A program made the translations under genes and the position numbers. From NCBI GenBank assembly GCA_932294295.1, contig OW028586.1, positions 8,461,701 through 8,525,700 of the forward strand: 64,000 nucleotides of DNA, in the 5' to 3' direction. Shown here one piece after another: positions 11,350 to 21,855 of this stretch. Within the stretch, counting starts at the first letter, position 1. Every line of letters starts with the position of its first letter. The stretch comes from Alitta virens (taxonomy: Eukaryota > Annelida > Polychaeta > Phyllodocida > Nereididae). The notes under the pieces are model-generated. The model made no database searches. It was given only the letters and a program-made list of their open reading frames with translations, and was not told the origin of the DNA.

Positions 11350-11828
11350 GTTTAAGTAGCAATTTAGTCTAGTTTCAGAATCGTTTTGTTGCCAAGCTGA
11401 AACATTACCAGAAACATTATATAACTCAAGGTTTTAGTGTCATAAAGATGCGTTTTTACCAAAAACGATATTGTTATCACTTTGTAAATGGCCACTACTA
11501 CTCCACCAGATCAAATGAACAAAGTGACATATCAAATTAAAGCCAAGAGGTTTTTCCATTACTGTAGTTTTAATATCATGCTGATGTTACTGAGAATAAC
11601 AGACATATTGTGATAAAGGTGAAGTAGATATAATGATGAACAACACTTGAAGTGTAACTTGGCAGAGAGGGTGGCTTTTAATCCTGTGGTATAGATATCA
11701 TAAGTACAATGTATGGTTCAGCTACAGCTGATAAACTGAGTAACAAACTCGAGTGCAAAGGTATTTCACCAGTGTGAAATGCTGAGATAGATAGAGAGAT
11801 AGATAGATAGATGCAGGCAAGGCAGGCA

Positions 11829-11954
11829 TAGTGCAAATCGTGCGCAGTACCACAACTCCTGCGCCCCGCTCCACAACTCCCCCACGCCATTCCACAAATC
11901 TCGCACATCGTTCTGCAATTCTTGTGCGTCGTTCCGCAATTCTTACTCAGTTCT
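11829..11954. repeat. Diverged 21-bp tandem repeat, about six units
   Basis: Units at 11829, 11850, 11871, 11892, 11913 and 11934 follow the pattern CCACAACTCYTGCRC-CGYT with many substitutions. On the minus strand they read as a seven-residue repeat with one fixed Cys inside a 120-residue open frame (12040-11678). A GATA-type microsatellite lies at about 11787-11812. The open frame probably owes its length to the repeat and is not called as a gene. Confidence 0.75.
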
Positions 11955-13379
11955 CGTGACCTTTTATCCAGAAACAACAATACAATATATGACATCTCCA
12001 CAGCCCAATTGTTGATGATGTCATCTAGTAGTGAAGCCATGCATTGTAATAATATGTTAATGCCAAAGCATGATGCCGAAGGCCACTATTTCGCTGAATA
12101 CAATGCATATACATAAAATATATAATTATATTTGATATCAATGCATTAAAAGCAAATTTATAGCAGAGAGGGAGAATCTCTGGCATGAAATCCAGTAGTG
12201 CCATAATTTCTCACTAGGTGGCTAGGACCTCCTAACATGAACAAAGTGAATAGCATCTTTTAACTTATATTACATTGCTTACATTAATTCGTGTTTTTTT
12301 ATATGTTGTATATAATAAATAATAGATATCATTTGGAAAAGTCTGTTGTTGTCTGCCCCATTGAATTATAAATAGACTATAGTTCACTGGTCTGCATGTG
12401 CTGCTGGTGACACCTGTCGGAGCGACCATGAACTAAACTGTCGTCTGCTGCCGCAATTTCGTTTTTGAGAGATCAACATCTAAAACTTTCTTAAGCTGTT
12501 ATAAAATTGAATTTGATGCAACAAACATACAGTAAAGCTTTTGTAAAAAAGCAATAGAGATTATCTATTCCCAGAGGGAGCTGCAGTGAAGTGACAGTTG
12601 CGCCACCACGCAAGCATTTAATAACCTGAAATATACGATTTTTAGCTCTTAACTGTCTAAAGTAGCACTAATATAGTGGATTAATTATATTGTATCAATT
12701 CTAAATCAAAATAAATGATAACAAAGTCTGTTTCTTAAAAAAAAACAGCTGTCAAGTTTGTTTTATCTTAGACAAATTGTGTGTGGACGATTTGTACGAC
12801 GTCAAAAAAGCATGGATTTTGCTAGGCCTGAATTTATACTATAATCAAACTTTTCTCGGCTTCTACTGTTCGGATCTTCATCAAAGTCAGGCCACCCTCA
12901 TAAGTAAGCTCATCAGCTCAACTATTTAACAAAGTATTTATGTCTGTTTTGTCCCTGTCAATATGATGCAAGACCACTCCAGCTCAGCAGCTTTGATGCT
13001 GGAACATTTGGGTCATGCTGTAGAAGAAAGGGACAACATGCAGCAGAAGATTCAGTAACGTGCTACACTGGATCGAATTGATACCCATGCTTTGATTGGT
13101 ATCATTGCCCTTTTTGGGTAAAGTATGTGCAATGAGGACACATCATGTCTACTCAGGCTTTAATGCTGGAGATAAACTCACATCATCAATGGAATGGCTG
13201 TTGTTTATTAAAAGTGTAGATGCTACCAGTCAAACAGGCAGAGGTATTGCTGAATGGTATACTACAACGTGGTGAATCTTTTATTTTGATCATAAAATCA
13301 TCTTTATTCATACACAATAGATGTTGGAAAGTCTCTCAAACAAAGGGATAGATTAGTGCTATGGCATGCAATAATATGC
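11955..13379. other. Gene-free spacer
   Basis: AT-rich sequence without exon signals that hold together, terminal repeats or tandem arrays that I could recognise. Confidence 0.5.
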
Positions 13380-13395
13380 ATACAGTTATGAAGTG

Positions 13396-13578
13396 GTGGT
13401 GGTGGTGGATTAGGGCTTTACTGTATTTCTGCACCTGCTGGGTTAATTAGGACAGGTAGGGACCATGGCAATGAGACGAAGGATGAAACACCCATCCAAC
13501 ATAGGCTCAACCGGGAATTGAACCCGGGACCCAGTGGTTGGAAGCCCAGCGTGCTACCACTGAGCTAGGCCCCACCCT
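13396..13578 (-). mobile_element. tRNA-derived SINE with 16-bp target-site duplication
   Basis: On the minus strand the head (from 13577) begins GGGGCCTAGCTCAGTGGTAG, holding a perfect A box, and further on has the B box GGTTCAATTCC. The anticodon arm and acceptor no longer pair properly, so it is not a functional tRNA; the loop resembles a TCC (Gly) anticodon. The 3' tail is a short (CCA)n run. ATACAGTTATGAAGTG flanks both sides (13380-13395 and 13579-13594), so the insertion is recent. Confidence 0.92.
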
Positions 13579-13779
13579 ATACAGTTATGAAGTGAAAAAC
13601 AACAAATATAAAGAGAGAATGATAATGCTAAAACCAAATCTTCACAGGTGGCCATTAAGAAAAGTGCTAAGTCAAATGGGAAAAACACAGCAAAACTGGA
13701 GAGCAATCATGAGAAAAAAGATTCTATGATTATCATCCATTCCACCATATTATATTTTTGTACCTGGTACGGTAACAGG

Positions 13780-14056
13780 CAGGGGCGTTGATTTCTCTTG
13801 ACGGTTGGGGGAGATGCAGGTCTACTTTGTCTGTCCCCCTGTGACTTTCCCTCGCTCGTACAAGTAGTAGCAGTTAATGTGCGGACACTGGCCAAGAGGT
13901 AAAATAATGGTGGATCACTTATGCCAAACTTATACTCAAGTGTTCAAAACCAAAAGTGTGTGAAAAAGTGTATTTTTAATTTGTGAATTTCAGGGGCCCT
14001 TCTCAGAAAGTGGGGGGTATGTATCCCCCACATCCCCTCCTGAATCGACGCCCCTG
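13780..14056. mobile_element. hAT-type MITE, 277 bp, 8-bp target duplication
   Basis: Ends start CAGGGGCGTTGATT and, inverted, CAGGGGCGTCGATTCAGG; both are flanked by GTAACAGG (13772-13779 and 14057-14064). CAGGGGCG ends and an 8-bp duplication are hallmarks of hAT elements. The interior is G-rich near both ends and non-coding. Confidence 0.93.
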
Positions 14057-14064
14057 GTAACAGG

Positions 14065-14843
14065 TTCTAAACAAAGAATTGTCAAAATGATTAAGGGTAA
14101 TCAGAAATTACACTTTAAATCACTAAAACATGACTACCTATAAGTAACTTGGTGCTGTATATGACAACCCTCTTGTCATTTTGTCGACCCTAATTTTAAA
14201 GTGATGGAGAACAGCAATGCAACAGTTCTACAAAAGCCACATATGAGGCAGTTGGACCAGATATTGTACAGTTTTCCTAAATTCTATGCTTTTACTGGAA
14301 ATGACTGTCCAATGATTGTCTAATGTCTCAATGCTGGCAAAGGCAAACTGACATGATGGAACACACTGATGAAAGTAAATCTTAATGTCATTGAAGCCTT
14401 CCTTCAAAATGTCAACCAAATGCACAATCCGAAGAAATAAATATTTTTGCTCAAGAGGAATTTTTTGTGCACTTTACTGTCCTCATGGCTTTCTGAGTGA
14501 ACTTGCCAAGACTCCGGGGCACCTCTTTAAGAAAGCCCAGAGACTGAGAAGTAACCTCTAACTTGGTCAATTCTGAAGTATCATAATTTGAGGGCATCAT
14601 ACAAGCCCTTGTGCTCTGCTCTGGTGCAAACTCTGAAATCCTAACTCCCCTGGATCTCTGATGGAAGTTAGAGAATGTCTATTTCATACCAGTGATATTA
14701 GACCTAAAACCAGCTGTTGATGTTATCAGAGAACTAATGAAAGGTTGGTGTTGTGTCAGTGAATGTAGTTCTTTGTCATGTCAGTGTTTACAAGAAGAAC
14801 AACATAACATGCACAGAGATCATGAGAGATGTAGTTGTTAGTA
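14065..14843. other. Gene-free spacer
   Basis: No recognised feature between the hAT MITE and the Polinton left end. Confidence 0.5.
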
Positions 14844-14965
14844 GCAATGGGTCCCCTCTCGGGCTTTTGGAGCTGTATTGTCCGTCTCCACCTTTCTTCC
14901 GTACAGAAGTATAGGTCGCAAATGCGCTCCTATTTTTAACTTATCTATTTTTGTTTGGTTTTTTG
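14844..14965. repeat. Polinton left terminal inverted repeat
   Basis: Begins GCAATGGGTCCCC and runs through CGGGCTTTTGGAGCTGTATT and CCACCTTTCTTCCGTACAG to a TTTTTGTTTGGTTTTT tract. It matches the complement of 24030-23911 with only scattered differences. Just inside, at about 15095-15255, are short tandem-like repeats (AAGTAAGCTTTGCATCAC and ACGATAATATAAGCAAAATG, two copies each). Confidence 0.9.
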
Positions 14966-15643
14966 GGTACCAGAAACACGCATAATAGTTTGAATTTCTT
15001 TATATATGCCGTTGGCTTTCGTCGTTATGTTTTAATGCATGCATCTTTCACTATTTACTTGCAAGCTTTGTATTAAGCATTGTATCCAACATAATAATAA
15101 AAGTAAGCTTTGCATCACACCAACATTATAATATAAGTAAGCTTTGCATCACGTCATTATAGTATATAGCCTTGAATCAAACACGATAATATAAGCAAAA
15201 TGTTACAGTATATAGCCTTGAATCGAAAACACGATAATATAAGCAAAATGTTAAGTTTAACAACATTCAAGGTAATGTAGTGCATTGTGTCAATTTAAGA
15301 ACAATCTGTTTTGACCAGGCAGGGTTTTTATATCAATGCTAGCGTCCACACTCTATTCTTTTTGTTTCCGGCGTTCTCGCCTTTTTATGGCTCTTAGGAT
15401 CCATTTCTCCCACATTGGCCGTTATGGGCACGGGGTAGGTCGTAGTGTTTTCCAGGTTGAAACGAACTGTCTTTAATTTTCTTCCATGGGATTTTTCTTC
15501 AGTGCGTTCCATGTTTCCAATACCATTGTCATCAAGGCGCCCACGTATGCCCTATATAGCGTAATTCTATTCTTATGATCTCTTACAAATTTTGGTTCGT
15601 ACTTGGGCAAGTGGGTGGTGTTGGACTGTCCTTGGTTGAACTG

Positions 15644-15935
15644 TTAGTTGCGGCTAAGTCGGTCCACCGCTGTTTCTATGATGTCTTTGTCTTTGATTTT
15701 TCCCTCTTTGTTCAGCTTTTCATATTCCGGGTGATGTGGCTCGGCCCGGTAGTGTCCTTCCACCAGTTTATCAATTGTTGCCGTTGACACTTTGCATTTA
15801 TCATCTGTTACACTGTAGGCGCTGTCGTGATTAAGAAGTATAGTTCATCTTTGGAGTGGTCATGTTGATTGGGAGCCTTATCGGGTCAATTTATTCATGC
15901 ATGCTCTTACGTGTTTAATGTGGAAATCCTCTGCC
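15644..15935 (-). pseudogene. DUF5662-like (HHPEY) protein, frameshifted
   Basis: One minus-strand frame ending at the stop 15644-15646 reads EGHYRAEPHHPEYEKLNK followed by KDIIETAVDRLSRN. Upstream, in other frames, HIKHV and HDHSKDELYFL are legible. A His-x-x-His-Val segment, an HDHSK segment and then HHPEY followed by an acidic/Arg helix is the motif order of the DUF5662 family, small proteins of unknown biochemical function found in phages and large DNA viruses. At least two frameshifts and a stop separate the parts. The family call rests on these short motifs from memory and would need a profile search. Confidence 0.5.
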
Positions 15936-16521
15936 TTTCTATAGTTTTCGTATTCTCCCAAGTTCCATGAAGGCAGTAGCCTTTTCCTGTTTTCCTGTTT
16001 TAGTAGAATGTTGACTTATTGTCTTGGTACTTTTGTGGTAAGGTAGTCCACCATGGTGTCGAGGTTGGTAAAGTTGGGTGGCATTTCCAGGTTTTTTGAG
16101 CTGGGTGTCACTTTGCGTACGGGGCCAAGGTTGCTTGTTCCCTCCGCTACAGCATCTTGTAAGATCACTGCAAGGTGTTGTAGGCATTTGTGTGTCGCTT
16201 TACTCCTTTTTTCCGTATTTCCTTTGGGCGTGTTGTTTTCTCGCTTGTGGGGATGGGATGGTGGGGCAGACGTGCATGTGTAGTAATTGACTGATGGCTT
16301 CCAGTCGCTCGTCAAAGCCGCTTGTATACATGTGCGATCAGACTTCTTGTTGCGTTTTATCTAATTTTTCCTCCAAAATGCCAAACCAGGGATGCGCCTC
16401 CTTAACACAGAAGGGGGGATTTGGGACTGTTGCCCCATCCAACATTAACATGTTCAAAGCGGACGAAGTGAGGGCGTGTTTCTTCTTTAACCTGTGCAGC
16501 CCCTTAACCAGCGACATTAAG
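15936..16521 (-). other. Decayed coding remnant of the Polinton minus-strand cluster
   Basis: Frames such as 16315-16016 (99 residues, basic and Ser/Thr-rich, no recognised motif) alternate with stops. This probably continues the minus-strand gene cluster, but no protein family is visible. Confidence 0.35.
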
Positions 16522-17132
16522 CTATAATAATTGATCCATCTGTATCCGTTGGTGGGTCTTTAAATTCCTCCCCTCACAACCCCATCCATACAAATGGTTC
16601 CACAAGTTGCCCTGCGATACACCGAGCATGGAGCGCAAAGTGCGAAACCACTCTAAGTAATTGGAGATGTCAAAATAGGGTGGTGGCATGTATGCCCATA
16701 AGACCATTTGTTCTTCCCGTGTGGCGGTCAATAGCTGCTCATAATGCCGAAAAAATTCTATCTCCGTCATGCCCAGGCCTCGGGCTCTTGCTCTGTACTT
16801 CTCGTTGAATGATGGAACACACCAAAGCGTATTTTTCGTGAGACGGCTGCTTCTCGTCAGATTGCGGAACCAGGGAAACTTTTTCGCAATGTCAAATTAA
16901 GTGCAGACCACCCAGCTGGCTTTCCACTCCAAAATTTTTGGGCAAAAGCTTTATAATCTATCTTGCCCTCCAAGTATAGGCAATTCCACATTTCTGCTTG
17001 ATTTTTACCCTCGAGATCTTGAGCCTGCTGAAACCATGGGAAATAGTTGGCTATTGTGAACCAAGGGTTGGGGGGCATGGTTTTTTTGACCATTTCTCCG
17101 AGGTCAGTGAGGATCCTGTTCACAAAACACAC
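16522..17132 (-). pseudogene. Two homologous Trp-rich modules of an unknown Polinton protein
   Basis: Two adjacent minus-strand frames (17132-16857 and 16770-16522) are related to each other. Each has a helix, then PP, then a block with the shared pattern I-x-NY-x-x-WF, seven to ten residues, G-x-x-Q-x-x-x-WN-x-LY, and a basic end. One reads IANYFPWFQQ and MWNCLYLEG; the other ISNYLEWFRT and LWNHLYGWG. Stops and frame changes separate them. No known domain was recognised. They appear to be repeat units of one large protein that continues up the minus strand. Confidence 0.55.
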
Positions 17133-17266
17133 TCATGGGTGGATTGTCGAGCCACTTCGCATGGATGTCACCCCAAGGTCTGTTACCCCCTTGAAACATG
17201 TTGCAAAAATGCAAACGCACAGTTGTCGCACATCGATACTCCAAAGACATGTTTCTCTTTAAAAAC

Positions 17267-18601
17267 TCAGAAGCGGGTGGTCCTCCACTCCGGCAAAACT
17301 GTTGTACCTCCCGAAGAAACCGAAGCCACACAAAAATCTGCAGGACTCAATTCAACCACCACGTGCAAAGGTGCATTCTCGAGTCCGTTCCGGACATTGC
17401 ATTTTTCCCTGTTTTTGACCAAATCATCCACTATGCGGAAGATGGGGTGGGCCATGTTAAATCCCAATTGGTGCCTCAGCCAGTAGAATTTTCCCGTGCA
17501 TAGTTTGTACCCGAACCGAATACTTTGGAAGACGTAGAAAGGTCCACCAAAAATGGGGCGGGTCAAATAATACCACAACGTTTCACAACCCAGTAAAGTA
17601 TCCCACACCGGTTGGCCCCTTTGGTGCACGATGTTGGTTGTGTATATGAGATAACGCAACTTATCGAACAAAAAGGGTGTCTTTATGTCGTCACATTCTT
17701 CCTGCCACAGTTTGCGACTCCCTATAGCGTTGTCCAAACGGTGACGCACTTCACACAGGACAGCCTGCATTGCAGGATGTTGTTGCAGAATCATTGTAAA
17801 TAGCCCCCAACACGGACCAAAACGCATGGAGAGGGAGGTTAATGGGACCCTCAGAAGGGTGCAGCATATTGTGTGTGGAAGCAAACCACCGCTAAGCTCC
17901 ATTTGGGGACCAAACAATTCCTGGGTAAACACACCATCCATGTGCTTTCAGAGTTTTGCATAACTGTGTTCAGCTGCTCTTAACTTCCGCCCCACTCTAT
18001 AAAATACGCGGGCGCTGTGGGCTATTTTTTGGAACTGGGCAAGCCTCATCTTCCACAGGAATTCGCCCCTCCCATGCATGTTATGAAGAAAGAAAGGCTT
18101 GGGCATGCGTTTTATTGTTCACAGGATTGTACATGATGACAAGGAAATAACAAAGCCCGTTCGGCAACACAAAAATCGCACAAAACGTTGCACACAATAA
18201 ATCTGCTGTTGGTAAAATGTTTTACTGACAAAGCGTGAGGTAGCCCAGCCACTCTTACGGCATAATGTAAGTTCCGTTTTTAAAGGACCCGATGCCCCAA
18301 AGGATTGGCGAGGTGGATCTCGGTAAAGTGACGCCGAATGCGCGAAGCACACTGGAACTCTTCAGAAGCATTGCGCTCCAACACAACAGCAATTTTGGGA
18401 AAGAAGTCTATGGCGAAAGGGTGAAAATGAACAAAGTCGAGAATTTTGTACAAAAGGTCCACCACAGGGGTTCCAGCACTCCCTCCGCAGCCAGTCCATC
18501 TTCCCCGTACACAGTTGGTAGCCGAGATGCATGGAGCTGCTGGACCTAAAGTCCGTGCATAATGGTGTCAGGAACGTAATAAAACCAGAAAATGTCCGCA
18601 C
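17267..18601 (-). pseudogene. Unknown large Polinton protein, second set of repeated modules
   Basis: The longest frame (17941-17267, 224 residues) contains a WYYL segment, then FGYKLCTGKFYWLR, then a helical stretch. A matching unit lies about 1.0 kb away (18601-18280): FWFYYV, then LGYQLCTGKMDWLR, then a comparable helix, with a frameshift inside. The GY-x-LCTGK-x-x-WLR signature is shared exactly. This shows an internal duplication within one protein of roughly 340-residue modules. The family is unknown; a structural or capsid-related role is possible only by analogy with the element type. Confidence 0.55.
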
Positions 18602-19857
18602 ACATCAAGGTCACATCATCCTGAGGGCGTGCTGCAAGGAGTCTTTCCACCTTACCTGCCAAATCAGACAAGCGCTCCAGTAGCGGTGTGGTCATGACGG
18701 GCTCGGGTAAGAATGAACGGTATTGGTCCCAAGATGTCGTTGCTGACAGCTTCGCCTCAAGCTGATGCAACAACGTGATTGGGCAACCGGTCAATGTTGC
18801 ACGGAGGTAGGACAGAGGCGTGGTGTGGTCATGACGGGCTCGGGTAAGAATGAACGGTATTGGTCCCAAGATGTCGTAGCTGACAGCTTCGCCTCAAGCT
18901 GATGCAACAACGTGATTGGGCAACCGGTCAATGTTGCACGGAGGTAGGACAGAGGCGTGGTGTGGTCATGACGGGCTCGGGTAAGAATGAACGGTATTGG
19001 TCCCAAGATGTCGTAGCTGACAGCTTCGCCTCAAGCTGATGCAACAACGTGATTGGGCAACCGGTCAATGTTGCACGGAGGTAGGACAGAGGCGTGGTGT
19101 ACTCCATCGCCACGAACGAGAAAAGCAGGCTCCAAAACTCCGCAAATGATGTGTGTCTGCAGGCCCTTTTCACAAGGTCTGTCTGTTCCAAACTAGCGAG
19201 CAAAGACCAGAGCGTGGCGAACGTAGGATAGCACTCCCGGTCAGGATACATCGCAGCCAAATGTTTGGAGACATAGATGAAGAACAGGCTATAGATGAAA
19301 AAATGCTACGTCTGATCAGGCAATTCCGTTGGAGGTCCAAGACGTGGGGTGGGAGAGGACCGTGTAGAGTGGGGTGACGCATTAGGGCCGCATAGTCCAC
19401 GTCGGCCCAGACAGTGCAGACCATCAGCTGCAACCACACGTTGCCCCGATGCAACCAATCCGTAAAGGTGGCAACCGGCAACCTGATGGTCGTGCAAGCC
19501 TGGTTGCACTTCTGTGTGGGGACGAGTCGTGGGACTGAGCCAAAACCACGCCCTGCAGCGTGAACGTGATGGATCCACCACGCTGTAACCGTGCCGCCAG
19601 CTCGGCTGGTCCTTCCACATCTGGGAGGACTTCAAGCATGAAGAAAAGAAGTTGACAGTCAACCCTAGGATGAACAGGGCGGTGTTGCACGTGCATGGAT
19701 GGGCCTTATGCGTGAAGGTGACCATTGCCGTCAACCAGTATGACCAACAGGCCTCGGGTGAGAGCCGGAGAGTATGAAACTTCCCGTCCGGCACAAAGTC
19801 GAGGAAAGAAGAATCGGCAGGGAGCCGAGCCGTGTACAAGTAATTTTGGTGAGCCAT
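18546..19857 (-). pseudogene. N-terminal part of the unknown large Polinton protein
   Basis: A plausible start codon lies at 19857, giving MAHQNYLYTARLPADSSFLD, followed by aromatic-rich helical sequence that jumps between all three frames (19857-19424, 19696-19424, 19481-19170, 19260-18928, 18869-18546). The continuity of hydrophobic, Leu/Trp-rich sequence across frames suggests one gene broken by several indels. A tandem triplication of 137 bp falls inside it and also breaks the frame. No known domain recognised. Confidence 0.5.
18688..19098 (-). repeat. 137-bp tandem repeat, three units, within a decayed gene
   Basis: Units start at 18688, 18825 and 18962. The second and third look identical; the first differs by a single visible base. 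137 is not a multiple of three, so each extra unit shifts the reading frame. All copies carry the same coding segment (LSYLRATLTGCPITLLHQLE). Confidence 0.92.
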
Positions 19858-20070
19858 GGTCTTAAAAGATACACTATTGAAGATGGCTGGGAATTTGTGC
19901 TCGTAAACGTTCTCCCCTCCCCAGGGCTCTATTCGCTGGTCTCAGGAGTAGCAACATCATCAATATGGGACTCAGCCACAGCAACCGCATCAACACAATC
20001 GCCTTCGTCACCTGCTTCCTCCTCTTCCTCCTCCTCCTCCCCCCCGCCTTCGCCGTCTGTGACTTCCTGG

Positions 20071-20442
20071 TTATGATAATTGGACTGACAACATAAACAC
20101 ACAACATAAGGTAATTTCAACAGGGGCATCTCTTGCTGCCCTTCTTGGTTTCCCCCAGGCTTTTTTTGCTTTTGGGTTTTTACGCTTAGGGCCAGCATTG
20201 TCACCATCATCATCATCATCATCATCATCCTCTGCCTCCTCATCCAGATCATCCTGGGATAATTCAGGTAGCACTTTTTTCAAAAGCAAGATGGCTTCTG
20301 CATGAGGCGTGATGTGCTTCATTTTTCGCCGATCGGATTCACCAGGGGGTAACTTGGTATCCACCAAGTGCATATACAACCGGCCCTTAAACTCGGACAG
20401 AGAAGCAGTGTAGCATGAGGTCAAATTCTTCCTGAAGTCCAT
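20071..20442 (-). CDS. Small Polinton protein, possible PC4-type ssDNA-binding fold, acidic and basic tail
   Basis: An uninterrupted 123-residue frame starts at ATG 20442. The first 70 residues read FKGRLYMHLVDTKLPPGE, a basic turn, ITPHAEAILLLKKVL. This resembles the order of a PC4 coactivator domain (FKG-beta strands, loop, then a helix after an ITP/LTP motif). Then comes an Asp/Glu run (LDEEAEDDDDDDDDGD) and a Lys/Arg-rich tail. It is the only minus-strand gene in the element without a visible lesion. It is divergent from the gene starting near 20715. PC4-like proteins bind single-stranded DNA; whether this one does is inference from a short match. Confidence 0.45.
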   Translation of the reverse strand: MDFRKNLTSCYTASLSEFKGRLYMHLVDTKLPPGESDRRKMKHITPHAEAILLLKKVLPELSQDDLDEEAEDDDDDDDDGDNAGPKRKNPKAKKAWGKPRRAARDAPVEITLCCVFMLSVQLS

Positions 20443-20714
20443 TTTGTTAACTTTGCAGCGGGAGTCAAAATAACTTTCCCCCAGGGACTACATGACTGTG
20501 GGAACCACCCCCTATTACATCACCTTACAAGTGAGCATCGTTGGCACATGTGCCTGCCTTGGTCTACAAAGTATGCCAATTGGCACAACACGTAGACTGT
20601 TTAAGCACGATACGTATACCATGATACCCTCCCCACGCGACAGCCCCCTCACATCACCCACTCTCCAAAACTTATGGCACTGCTCTCTACGACAGCAAAA
20701 AGACATAACCAGTC
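20443..20714. promoter_or_regulatory. Probable divergent promoter region
   Basis: The 272 bp lie between two diverging start codons (20442 on minus, 20715 region on plus) inside the Polinton. No TATA box or other clear motif was identified; the call is from position only. Confidence 0.3.
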
Positions 20715-21742
20715 TTGAAGGTACTCCAACTAAGTAAGACCGGAAGGCGCTTCGACCAATTTAAAGGACCAGTGCAATGTCCACTACATTTGTCAAGATG
20801 GGACATTGAAACACAGAGGCTCTGGATGCCCAACTTGGATATTTGTCGTTCGGTCTTTGAAAGGGTGTACACCACCATTCAAGCCGCGGTGGAATCGCTC
20901 CTGCAAAATTTGTTGCAATGGAGGAAAGCTGGCTGCATTGCCCTCACCCACGAAGAAATGGGGCACGTTCTGCACAAATTGAAAAATTGGTTCAAGGAGG
21001 ACTTTGTCTTGGTCATAGGGGGTGGGGGTCACTTCACCACCACCCCAAACTTGGTTTTGGCACAAGACCAAACACCAACGTATGTCAAATGCGGGGCAAG
21101 CATTGTATGCAATCCCCCATCACCCGTACAAGCTTACTGTGGTCCAACAGGATGGGGGATGGGGACAAAAACCCTCTCACCAGCCACCAACACCCCCGCA
21201 ACGGCGGGTAATGGGAACAGTACATTTGTGTATGAGGACGTCTCCCCTGCCCCCTTGCCCACAAGGAGCCCTGATACCGCAACTGCTGCCCAACCCCTCC
21301 ACCCGACCCCAGCCAGCGTTGCTCCACTAACAAATCAAGCAGACGCGGACTTTGACTTTTCCATGGAGTGCCTCAAAGCGCGGATGCAGGACGAGGGCCA
21401 AGAAAGGCGGAGCTGCACCTGACGGAAGCAAGGGATGCAGTGGACTCGGATGATGACTGGAACACCAAACTAGATGATGTGCAACGAAAATTCCAAGTGA
21501 CCTACGATGTCACGCGCGGAGGAGTCATCAAAAAATGCTCCATTCGTCACCTTGGGATGAGCCCAAAGGAAAAAAGACTGATCATGTCCGTCCTAAATGA
21601 AAAACCCTGCGAAATCAACAGAGAAAGACACCTGGAACTGTTTGAACAAAACCTAGAACTAATCAAACAGTTCGAGGTCATGAACAGGAGGTTAATAACC
21701 TTCATGCAACACCCCATCAAATTGCTCTGTGAGGAAATATGA
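20715..21742 (+). pseudogene. Unknown Polinton protein, one probable frameshift
   Basis: The frame 20715-21422 (235 residues) begins with a helical part, then a Gly/Pro/Thr-rich low-complexity middle. It is overlapped by the frame 21368-21742, which continues with an acidic stretch (DAVDSDDDW) and a long charged helical region ending CEEI. The second frame lacks its own ATG and takes up where the first degenerates, so a single gene of about 340 residues with a frameshift near 21400 is the simplest reading. No domain recognised. It lies between the divergent promoter and the integrase. Confidence 0.45.
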
Positions 21743-21855
21743 ACATGTCCTGGGAGAGGAATAAAGAGCAAACAAAGCAGACGTCAGTGGCATGAGTGCA
21801 AGGACTTAAACAAATTTAGTGGAAAATTTATACTGATTTTGCCAACCCTACAGGT

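Noticed and set aside
11678..12040. 120-residue Cys-repeat protein on the minus strand
   Set aside because: Openness follows from a diverged 21-bp repeat; no homology or promoter seen.
13396..13578. tRNA gene on the minus strand
   Set aside because: A and B boxes are good, but anticodon and acceptor stems do not pair and a target duplication flanks it, so it is a SINE.
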